From DASQUK01 sp963756425 (GTDB lineage Bacteria > Actinomycetota > Acidimicrobiia > Acidimicrobiales > VFJN01), in contig CAVWNW010000011.1 in the NCBI GenBank assembly GCA_963756425.1, forward strand, positions 186,001-250,000: DNA of 64,000 nucleotides, read 5' to 3'. The notes under the pieces were generated by a model. The model made no database searches and had not been told where the DNA came from. It worked only from the letters and a program-made list of their open reading frames with translations. Shown here piece by piece: positions 35,833-44,003 of this stretch (its first letter is position 1; the number at the start of each line of letters is the position of its first letter). Both the position numbers and the translations under genes were made by a program.

Positions 35833-35941
35833 GTGGGTCGGCGCCTATCCCCTGTCGGACCTGCTGTGTCCCGTGACCCCGCATCGTTCGGTTCGACCAC
35901 CCCACCATACCGAAGGTTTCGCCGACTTTGGGCCGGAGGTG

Positions 35942-35958
35942 TCTCACGCAACGTGAGA
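35942..35958 (+). promoter_or_regulatory. Palindrome upstream of the enoyl-CoA hydratase gene
   Basis: TCTCACG-CAA-CGTGAGA, seven-base arms with a 3-bp centre, lies 32 bp upstream of the -10. A regulator dimer site is likely; its protein is unknown. Confidence 0.5.
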
Positions 35959-35989
35959 TGGAGCCCGATTGCAGTCAGAATGCGATGAC

Positions 35990-35995
35990 TAGTGT
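35990..35995 (+). promoter_or_regulatory. -10 box (TAGTGT) of the enoyl-CoA hydratase gene
   Basis: TAGTGT lies 7 bp before ATG 36003, consistent with a leaderless mRNA. Confidence 0.5.
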
Positions 35996-36002
35996 GAGCG
36001 CC

Positions 36003-36815
36003 ATGAGTGACCCAGCCGGGAGCGGGACGACCGAAGACAACGAGCGGGCAACCCCCGTCGAGCTCGAACGCCGCGGCCCGTGCGCAGTCATCAGGATCAA
36101 CCGGCCCGAAGCCCGCAACGCCGTCAACGGTGCGGTGGCCGAGGGCATCGAGTCCGCAATCGACGAGCTCGAGGCAGACGACGGGGTGTGGGTCGGGATC
36201 ATCACGGGCGAGCCCCCGGTGTTCTCGGCCGGCGCGGACCTCAAGGAGATCAACGCGGGCAACGGCGCCAACCTGCAGACCGAGCGGGGTGGCTTCGCCG
36301 GCATCGTGCAGCGCGAGCGGAGCAAACCCCTCATCGCTGCTGTCGACGGGCCGGCCCTGGCGGGCGGGACGGAGATCGTCCTGGCGTGCGACCTGGTGGT
36401 GGCGTCGACCACCGCCGCGTTCGGCGTCCCCGAGGTCAAGCGGTCGCTCGTGGCCGGCGCGGGCGCACTGTTCCGTCTGGGGCGGAAGCTGCCTTTCAAC
36501 CTCGCGATGGAGCTGGTGCTCACCGGCGACCCCATCCCCGCCGAGCTGGCCCACCACCATGGGTTCGTCAACCGGCTGGTCGAGCCGGGCCAGGCGCTCG
36601 ACGCCGCGCTGGCCCTGGCCGAGCAGATCTGCGCCAACGCCCCGCTCGCCGTCCGCGCCAGCCGCAAGGTGGTGGTCGAGGCGACGCAGGCACCCGACGA
36701 GGTGGGCTGGACGATGTCGCTGGACGCCATGGCGGAGGCGGTCAGGAGCGACGACTTCCGCGAGGGCCTGACGGCGTTCATCGAGAAGCGATCACCCCGG
36801 TGGACGGGTCACTGA
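36003..36815 (+). CDS. Enoyl-CoA hydratase/isomerase (crotonase) family protein
   Basis: A 270-residue crotonase-fold enzyme acting on acyl-CoA esters, probably hydrating a 2-enoyl-CoA in beta-oxidation. The oxyanion-hole strands are FSAGADLKEI and DGPALAGGTEIVLACD; two glutamates stand at the catalytic positions (GGTEI and GVPEVKRSL), as in true hydratases. A short acidic N-terminal extension precedes VELERRGPCAVIRINRPEAR. ATG 36003 is fixed by the promoter 7 bp upstream. It stands alone and converges on the Nudix gene. Confidence 0.88.
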   Translation: MSDPAGSGTTEDNERATPVELERRGPCAVIRINRPEARNAVNGAVAEGIESAIDELEADDGVWVGIITGEPPVFSAGADLKEINAGNGANLQTERGGFAGIVQRERSKPLIAAVDGPALAGGTEIVLACDLVVASTTAAFGVPEVKRSLVAGAGALFRLGRKLPFNLAMELVLTGDPIPAELAHHHGFVNRLVEPGQALDAALALAEQICANAPLAVRASRKVVVEATQAPDEVGWTMSLDAMAEAVRSDDFREGLTAFIEKRSPRWTGH

Positions 36816-36824
36816 CCCTCGGGG

Positions 36825-37241
36825 TCAGACGCCGGGCAGCACCCGGTGGGTGGTGAGGAAGTCGGCGAGCCCGTCGACCAGCGGCCAGGTGGCCACCTCG
36901 GCGAGCGGAACCCAGGCGACCTCGGCGGCGTCGTCACCGGGAACGGCGCGCTCGGGCGGGTCGAGCACCGTGACCAGGACGTCCAGGATCACGTAGTGGT
37001 ACCCGACGTCGATCCTCTCGACCCAGCCCACGAAGTCGCCACTGGTCGACCGCAGCCCCGTCTCCTCGCGTAGCTCGCGGACGGCCGCGGCGCCCACCGT
37101 CTCCCCGGGCTCAACCCGCCCGCCCGGGACCGACCACCGGCCCGATGCCGGACCCGCCGCCCGCCGCACCAGGAGCAGCCGGTCGTCGACGACCGCCACC
37201 GCCCCCGCGCACACCTCGGGTCGCGGCGAGCCTCCGCCCAT
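36825..37241 (-). CDS. Nudix hydrolase
   Basis: A 138-residue pyrophosphohydrolase with a complete Nudix box: G41, E47 and REL-REE-TGL at 55-63 (GGRVEPGE, then RELREETGL). The fold opens CAGAVAVVDDRLLLVRRAAG. The likely substrate class is a nucleoside diphosphate linked to another group; specificity cannot be read from sequence. It is last in a three-gene run with GNAT and the 37744 gene, and its ATG shares a base with the GNAT stop (TGATG). Confidence 0.9.
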   Translation of the reverse strand: MGGGSPRPEVCAGAVAVVDDRLLLVRRAAGPASGRWSVPGGRVEPGETVGAAAVRELREETGLRSTSGDFVGWVERIDVGYHYVILDVLVTVLDPPERAVPGDDAAEVAWVPLAEVATWPLVDGLADFLTTHRVLPGV

Positions 37242-37747
37242 CACGAGAGCGGTCGATGCACCACGATTGCCCGGGCCACCAACCCGAACGACTCGAAGAA
37301 GTTCTTGGTTTCCCGATCTCCCGGCAGGGCCAGGCTGTCGACCCCGAAGCAGCCTCGGGCGCGGCACCAGTCGATCAGGTGGTTCATAAGCGTCTCGCCA
37401 ACGCCCACCGCCCTGGCGACCGGGTCCACGTAGATGTCTTCGATCACGCCCAACAGCCCGCCGTCGAGCAGCGTCTCGGTCCGCACCACGCCGTAGCCCA
37501 CCACCACCCCGTCGAGCGTCCCAACGGCCACCTCGTAGTCCGGCCGGCCCAGGGCGGACCGCAATGTCGCCTCCGGCGGCGCCGGCCGTCCCTCGCGGCG
37601 CGCCCACAGCGCCCCGCCCTTCTGACCGAGCTTCTCCGCGGTGGCCGCATTGGCCAGCTCCGCAACCTGAGGGATGTCCGCCTCGAGGGCCGTGCGGGCA
37701 TCCTCCTCCGGGGCGTTGCCCGGCGCACGTTCCGGCGCCGTCGTCAC
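37241..37747 (-). CDS. GNAT-family N-acetyltransferase
   Basis: A 168-residue acetyl-CoA-dependent acyltransferase. The acetyl-CoA loop is VDPVARAVGVGETLMNHLID, preceded by the strand LLGVIEDIYVD, and the C-terminal FFESFGLVARAIVVHRPL is typical. The N-terminal 20 residues are low complexity. The acceptor is unknown. GTG 37747 overlaps the upstream stop by 4 bp; coupled at both ends, it belongs to one translational unit with the neighbours. Confidence 0.85.
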   Translation of the reverse strand: MTTAPERAPGNAPEEDARTALEADIPQVAELANAATAEKLGQKGGALWARREGRPAPPEATLRSALGRPDYEVAVGTLDGVVVGYGVVRTETLLDGGLLGVIEDIYVDPVARAVGVGETLMNHLIDWCRARGCFGVDSLALPGDRETKNFFESFGLVARAIVVHRPLS

Positions 37748-38283
37748 TGTTGTAGCTGCACGATCTTGTTGAGGATCGTCTTGCGGCCGCGGTGCGCCAC
37801 CTCGTAGGCCCGCACCGCTTCGAGCTCTTCGAGGGTCAGGCCGGGGAGCCGGGTGACCACGTGCGAGGCCGACAGGCTGTCGTAGTCGGTGATGGCGAGG
37901 TCGGCGACGTCGGGCCCCGGCTCAGCCGGTTCGACCCTCGCGGACGCGGACCGGTCCGACCGCACCACAGCGCGTTCCGGAGCTGGCGCGTCGGTCCCGC
38001 CGGCGCCGTCGTCGCCGCGATCCGAGTCGTCACCGGGGAGGACGCCCAGAGCCCGCAGGAGCCCGGTGGTCTGCTCCTCGAACCCCGCCAGGCGGCGCCG
38101 CACCTCGGCCTCGCCCTGACGCACTGCGAACTGCCCGAAGAGCCGCGCGTTGCGGGTGTGGACGCGACCCTGCTCCGCAAGCTTGGGCAGCAGCGTCGGG
38201 GCCTCGAAGAAGAGGCCGATCGGTATGTAGACGAGCAGGTCGGCGAGCTGGTCAGCCGGCGACCTGTCATCGTTCTCGGTCAC
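37744..38283 (-). CDS. Hypothetical protein with conserved C-terminal helical domain
   Basis: A 179-residue protein in three parts. The N-terminal 80 residues are helical (ADQLADLLVYIPIGLFFEAP, VRRRLAGFEEQTTGLLRALG). An acidic and proline-rich linker follows. The C-terminal domain SASHVVTRLPGLTLEELEAV then YEVAHRGRKTILNKIVQLQ recurs in actinobacterial proteins of unknown role. No catalytic motif. GAGAGG precedes GTG 38283. It is first in the run with GNAT and Nudix genes. Confidence 0.65.
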   Translation of the reverse strand: MTENDDRSPADQLADLLVYIPIGLFFEAPTLLPKLAEQGRVHTRNARLFGQFAVRQGEAEVRRRLAGFEEQTTGLLRALGVLPGDDSDRGDDGAGGTDAPAPERAVVRSDRSASARVEPAEPGPDVADLAITDYDSLSASHVVTRLPGLTLEELEAVRAYEVAHRGRKTILNKIVQLQQ

Positions 38284-38330
38284 GCGTCGATCCTCTCAGG
38301 CGGGAGGGCCAACGGCCAGCCCGGCCCGGC

Positions 38331-38840
38331 TCACACACAGTCGGTGCAGAGCATCAGGTCGGGGTCGGCGAGCTGGCTCGGGTGCTTGACCAGGAAGCAC
38401 GACTGGCACACGAACTCGCCGGGCCGCTTGGGTTGGATGCGCCCCGTTCCGTCGCCCCGCTCGTCGGTCTCCGGTTGCTCCTCCTCGTCTTCCTCCTCGC
38501 CGTCGTCGGGTTGTGCGGCGATACGGTCCTTGAGGATGGTGTCGAGGTCAGCCTCGACATCGTCGGGGTCGACGTCGTCGTCGTCTTCCTCCTCGTCCTC
38601 GTCGTCGGCTCGGCGCGCCTTGGTGGCGGGCGCCTTCGGCTTGGGCGGGGGCGGGGGCTCGAGCTCGACGTCTTCTTCCTCGTCCTCGTCGGCGAGCTCC
38701 TCGAACTGCTCGTCGTCCACGACGTCGTCTGCATCGTTAGCGAGGGCCTCGTCGAGGTCCTCGGGCTCGGCCGCGAATTCTTCTTCGTCGTCGACGTCCT
38801 CGGCGTCCACTTCTTCCTCTTGCATCTCTTCGTCAGACAT
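38331..38840 (-). CDS. DUF4193-like zinc-ribbon protein with acidic N-terminus
   Basis: A 169-residue protein. The first 125 residues are almost all Asp and Glu with a proline-rich hinge (ELEPPPPPKPKAPATKARRA). The last 30 hold a four-Cys zinc ribbon: EFVCQSCFLVKHPSQLAD and MLCTDC, matching the C-terminal module of DUF4193 proteins conserved in mycobacteria and relatives. Such proteins are small, abundant and uncharacterised. A TATGAT promoter box is near 38876 and GAAGGGA precedes the ATG. Confidence 0.78.
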   Translation of the reverse strand: MSDEEMQEEEVDAEDVDDEEEFAAEPEDLDEALANDADDVVDDEQFEELADEDEEEDVELEPPPPPKPKAPATKARRADDEDEEEDDDDVDPDDVEADLDTILKDRIAAQPDDGEEEDEEEQPETDERGDGTGRIQPKRPGEFVCQSCFLVKHPSQLADPDLMLCTDCV

Positions 38841-39054
38841 CGGGTCCCTTCACCATGCGGCCCAGCGCGGCCGGATCATAGGCACGCCGCTCAACACACT
38901 GAGAGTCGGCGATATGCCCGAGCGCCGGGGAGTGCCGCTCCGGGCGGTCGACCTGTTCAGGGGTCCGCGCGGCGGGTCAGGGTATCGATCGGTGGCGCTA
39001 CCCGTTAGTGACACTCGTCACACCGGCGGTCCCGGGGCTGGGGCGAGCGTGCGG

Positions 39055-40659
<1,605 letters not shown>

Positions 40660-40664
40660 GAGTC

Positions 40665-40940
40665 GCCGAGCGGGCAGGCCGGCAGGTGGGCAGAGAACCG
40701 TACGGGATCTGCAGCGTTCGCCCAGGCCACACAGCTCGGCCTCCGGCAGCGCTGACCACGGTGCGCCGAGACGACGTTCCTCTCCGCCATAGTCATAAGA
40801 GGCCGAGCGGGTAGGCCGGCAGGTGAGCACAGAACCGTCCGGGATTTGCAGCGTTCGCCCAGGCCACACAGCTCGGCCTCCGGCAGCGCTGACCACGGTG
40901 CGCCGAGACGACGTTCCTCTCCGCGACAGTCATAAGGGAG
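40665..40940. repeat. 137/139-bp tandem repeat, cluster A (two copies)
   Basis: Copies start at 40665 and 40802, with a partial start at 40941. Each reads GCCGAGCGGG... ACACAGCTCGGCCTCCGGCA then GCGCTGACCACGGTGCGCCG. It is homologous to clusters B (50472, opposite strand) and C (57891). GAGGCCGAGC (40799-40808) is complementary to GCTCGGCCTC (40871-40880). The sequence ATGACT(G/A)T on the minus strand, which is the thyX start, recurs at both unit ends. From 40941 to 41027 I see only GC-rich filler. Confidence 0.88.
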
Positions 40941-41027
40941 GCCGATCGTACGGCGGGCGATCTGCGCCGCCGCGGATGCCGAGAGGCACAGCCCCGCCCC
41001 GCCGCGGTGCCGCGCGACCGGCGTTGG

Positions 41028-42248
41028 TCACCCCGCGCGGCCGGCCGCCCGGCGGGTGCCGACCGTCGCTTCCCACTCGCTGCGGGCCAGCTCGACGAGC
41101 TTCGGATCGAGCCACAGGTCGGCCACCGTGAACGCCAGTGCCTTGGCGCCGTCGATGACCGCGCGGTCGCCCTCGGGCCCGCCGGCGAAGCCGGCGAAGG
41201 CCGGCGTGTGGATGGGCACGCCCGGCGGTGCCACCTGGATCATGGGGTGGATGGCGGGGACCTCGTAGCTGACGTTGCCCATGTCGGTGCTCCCCACGAC
41301 GCGGCCCTTCGCTGACGGCTGCGTGACGATGCGACCCAGCGCCTCGGCGTTGGCGCGGTACCGCTCGCCGATCGCCCGGTTGTCGAGCATGTCGGCGTAG
41401 ACGACGTCGCTCCACTCCACGTCCATCTCGCAGCCGGCGGCGTCGGCACCGGCCCGCAGGCAGGCGAGAAACCGGGCCTTCAGCCGATCCAGCCCCGCCA
41501 GCGTCGGCGATCGCACCATCCATTCGCTGCGCGCCGCGGCGGGCACGATGTTCGGCTTGTCGCCACCATGGCTGATGATGCCGTGGATGCGCTCGCCCGG
41601 GGCGATGTGCTGGCGCAGCGTCGCGACGTTGATGTAGCCGAGCACGGCGGCGTCAAGGGCGTTCCGGCCGCGGTGCGGGTACGCCGCCGCGTGCGCGGCC
41701 TCGCCCGTGTAGCTGATCACCACCTCGTGGACGGCGAGCACGTCCATCGCCAGCAGGTCGGCGTCCGCGGGGTGGACCATGAGCGCGGCGTCGACGCCGG
41801 CGAATGCGCCGGCGTCGATCAGCCGGAGCTTGCCGCCGCCGCCCTCCTCTGCGGGCGAGCCGATGACGGCCACGCGGCCACCGAGCTCCTCGGCCAGGGC
41901 GGCCGCCGCTAGTCCCGCCCCCAGCCCGGCAGCGGCGATGACGTTGTGGCCACACGCGTGCCCGATGGCGGGCAGTGCGTCGTACTCGCACAGGATGGCA
42001 ATGGTCGGACCGGTGGAGCCGGCGCGGGCCTCGAACGCGGTCTCGATGCCTCGGGCGGAGCGGGTGACGGCGAGGCCGTCGGCCTCGAGCAACCCGGTCA
42101 ACTGATCATGCGCGAAGCGCTCCTCATAGCCGAGCTCGGGCCGGGCGTGGATCTGGCGGGACAGGTCGACCAGCACGTCGCGGCGTCGGTCGACCTCGGC
42201 GGCCAGGCGGGCCTTGGCATCGGACAGGTCGGTGGCGGGGCCGTCCAT
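41028..42248 (-). CDS. M20-family amidohydrolase/peptidase
   Basis: A 406-residue binuclear metal hydrolase of the M20D type (AbgB, HipO relatives) that removes acyl or amide groups from small substrates. Metal-site blocks are ARPELGYEE, AILCEYDALPAIGHACGHN, IGSPAEEGGGGK and a C-terminal TDMGNVSYEVPAIHPM. The usual HACGHD is HACGHN here. The dimerisation insert includes GEAAHAAAYPHRGRNALDAA. Substrate unknown. ATG 42248 is 6 bp after a TAGCGT box. Confidence 0.85.
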   Translation of the reverse strand: MDGPATDLSDAKARLAAEVDRRRDVLVDLSRQIHARPELGYEERFAHDQLTGLLEADGLAVTRSARGIETAFEARAGSTGPTIAILCEYDALPAIGHACGHNVIAAAGLGAGLAAAALAEELGGRVAVIGSPAEEGGGGKLRLIDAGAFAGVDAALMVHPADADLLAMDVLAVHEVVISYTGEAAHAAAYPHRGRNALDAAVLGYINVATLRQHIAPGERIHGIISHGGDKPNIVPAAARSEWMVRSPTLAGLDRLKARFLACLRAGADAAGCEMDVEWSDVVYADMLDNRAIGERYRANAEALGRIVTQPSAKGRVVGSTDMGNVSYEVPAIHPMIQVAPPGVPIHTPAFAGFAGGPEGDRAVIDGAKALAFTVADLWLDPKLVELARSEWEATVGTRRAAGRAG

Positions 42249-42254
42249 CCCGTC

Positions 42255-42260
42255 ACGCTA
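42255..42260 (-). promoter_or_regulatory. -10 box (TAGCGT) of the M20 gene
   Basis: On the minus strand TAGCGT lies 6 bp before ATG 42248, as in leaderless transcripts. Confidence 0.5.
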
Positions 42261-42359
42261 GTGGTGTGCGGGGCGTAGCAGCGTGGGCCGGCCGACCGGT
42301 GCAGGCCGACGCTGGCCCGGGGCCCTGCCCTTCGCGCCTGGAGTCACTGGCCGGATCTG

Positions 42360-43349
42360 CTAGCGCCGAGGGTGCCGGAGCACGATCTTGCCGAGCTGTG
42401 CGCCCTGGCCGAGCCGCTCGAGCGCGGCCGGGTAGTCCGCGAGGTCGAACACCTCGTCGACGGTGACGGGGAGTCCCTGGGCGACGAGCCGGGTCACATG
42501 CGCGAACTCCGGGTACGAGCCCATGGTCGAGCCGATGATCTCGATCTGCTTGAAGAACAGGCGCGGCAGGCTCAGCTCCACCGTCTGTCCCGAGGTGCCC
42601 CCGCACACCACCAGGCGGCCGCCCGGGCGCAGCGCCTTCACCGAGCGGTCCCAGGTGGCGGGACCCACGCTTTCGACCACCACGTCGACCCTCACCGGCC
42701 AGTCGGCGTCGGACGCGAACGCGTCGGCAGCGCCGAGCGCGATCGCCTGCTTGCGCTTGGCTTCGTCGCGGGACGTTGCGTAGACCACCGCACCGAGGCG
42801 GGCGGCCAGCGCCAGCGCTGCGGTGCTCACCCCGCCGCCGACGCCCACCACCAGCACGGACTCGCCGGCGGTCAGCGCCGCACGCCGAAGCATGCGCCAC
42901 GCCGTGAGCGTGGCGAGCGGGTAGGCGGCGCACTCTTCCCACGAGCGCCCAGCGGGCCGGGCCACAACGTTCCGACCCGGGACCACCAGCAGCTCGCCGT
43001 GGCCGCCCCAGCGGTGCTCACCGACGATCTCGAAGCCAGCCCCCAGGGGCGAGTCGATGCCGTGCTCCACGACCGCCTCCAGCGGCGCCACCGCCGGGTT
43101 GACCACCACCTCGTCGCCCGGCGCCACGTGGCCGACACGCTCCCCCACCGCGTCGACGATCCCGGCGACGTCGGAGCCGGGCACGTGCGGCAGCGGGGGC
43201 CGCGGCATCCCGCGCGTCAGCCACAGGTCCATGTGGTTGAGGGCCGAAGCCACGGGCCGGACCCTCACGTCGCCTACGTCGACGACGGGATCGTCGATGG
43301 CGCCGAAGCGGTAGCCGCCGGGCGACTCGTCGAGGATCCAGGCCCGCAC
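42360..43349 (-). CDS. MDR-family zinc-type or quinone oxidoreductase
   Basis: A 329-residue medium-chain dehydrogenase/reductase. The GroES-like part has ALNHMDLWLTRGMPRPPLPH then VPGSDVAGIVDAVGERVGHV, and the cofactor part VLVVGVGGGVSTAALALAAR with a positively charged RDEAKRK after strand 2 that favours NADPH. Only a single Cys-poor loop is present, so no structural zinc; it fits quinone-oxidoreductase or enoyl-reductase types. Substrate unknown. GTG 43349 is 7 bp after TAGGTT. Confidence 0.82.
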   Translation of the reverse strand: MRAWILDESPGGYRFGAIDDPVVDVGDVRVRPVASALNHMDLWLTRGMPRPPLPHVPGSDVAGIVDAVGERVGHVAPGDEVVVNPAVAPLEAVVEHGIDSPLGAGFEIVGEHRWGGHGELLVVPGRNVVARPAGRSWEECAAYPLATLTAWRMLRRAALTAGESVLVVGVGGGVSTAALALAARLGAVVYATSRDEAKRKQAIALGAADAFASDADWPVRVDVVVESVGPATWDRSVKALRPGGRLVVCGGTSGQTVELSLPRLFFKQIEIIGSTMGSYPEFAHVTRLVAQGLPVTVDEVFDLADYPAALERLGQGAQLGKIVLRHPRR

Positions 43350-43356
43350 GACGCCG

Positions 43357-43362
43357 AACCTA
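43357..43362 (-). promoter_or_regulatory. -10 box (TAGGTT) of the MDR gene
   Basis: Minus-strand TAGGTT ends 7 bp before GTG 43349; leaderless start inferred. Confidence 0.5.
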
Positions 43363-43385
43363 ACAACCGGCGACGACGACCGGGC

Positions 43386-44003
43386 TCACACGACGCAGAT
43401 CAGCGCGTCAGGCTCGACGCGGATCGAGAGGTTGGTGGCGGTGGCGACCCGTTCGCCGTCCAGCCACACCCCGGTCGGACGGTCGAACTCGATCTGGAAC
43501 GCGGGCCGGCGCGACTGCCTGATGGCGGGGTGCGGAACATGGGCGCCCGTGGGCAGCCGTCGCCTCGCCTGGATGCGGTCGGTCAGGGTCATCGCGGCAT
43601 CGACGGCCACCATGTCGAGGAGGCCGTCGTTGGGGTGTGCCCGTGGCGCCACGTCCCAGTCGCCCATGAACTCGGCGTTCATGGCCGCCAGGAGCGGCCC
43701 GTGCCACCACGATCGCCGCGCCACCAGGTGGGCCACGAACCACCGCAGCCGCCCGTCCACGAGGACCGCCCCGAGGTCGACCGGCAGCCGCGCTGCGTCG
43801 CCCGACCGCAGCCGGCCCACGTCGCCCCGGCCGCCGAGCGTGCGGCACAGGTCGCCGCCTGCCAGGCCCAGCGGTGGCAGTGGTTCCCCCGCCCGCCGCG
43901 CGCGCTCGACGACCCGGCGCGCCTCGGCGTCGCTGTGCACGACCACCCCGTCCTCGGCCAGCCGCCCCGGCTCCCCCCAGCCCTCGCCCCTCCGGACGGT
44001 CAC
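43386..44003 (-). CDS. Short diacylglycerol/lipid-kinase-like protein
   Basis: A 205-residue protein resembling the C-terminal beta-sandwich domain of DagK/YegS lipid kinases: APRAHPNDGLLDMVAVDAAM, QARRRLPTGAHVPHPAIRQS, VWLDGERVATATNLSIRVEP. The N-terminal ATP-binding half with its GGDGT loop is missing; a related GGDLCRTLGG is the only trace. It may be a catalytically dead lipid-binding relative or need a partner. GTG 44003 overlaps the helY stop (GTGA), so it is co-translated with helY. Confidence 0.65.
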   Translation of the reverse strand: MTVRRGEGWGEPGRLAEDGVVVHSDAEARRVVERARRAGEPLPPLGLAGGDLCRTLGGRGDVGRLRSGDAARLPVDLGAVLVDGRLRWFVAHLVARRSWWHGPLLAAMNAEFMGDWDVAPRAHPNDGLLDMVAVDAAMTLTDRIQARRRLPTGAHVPHPAIRQSRRPAFQIEFDRPTGVWLDGERVATATNLSIRVEPDALICVV

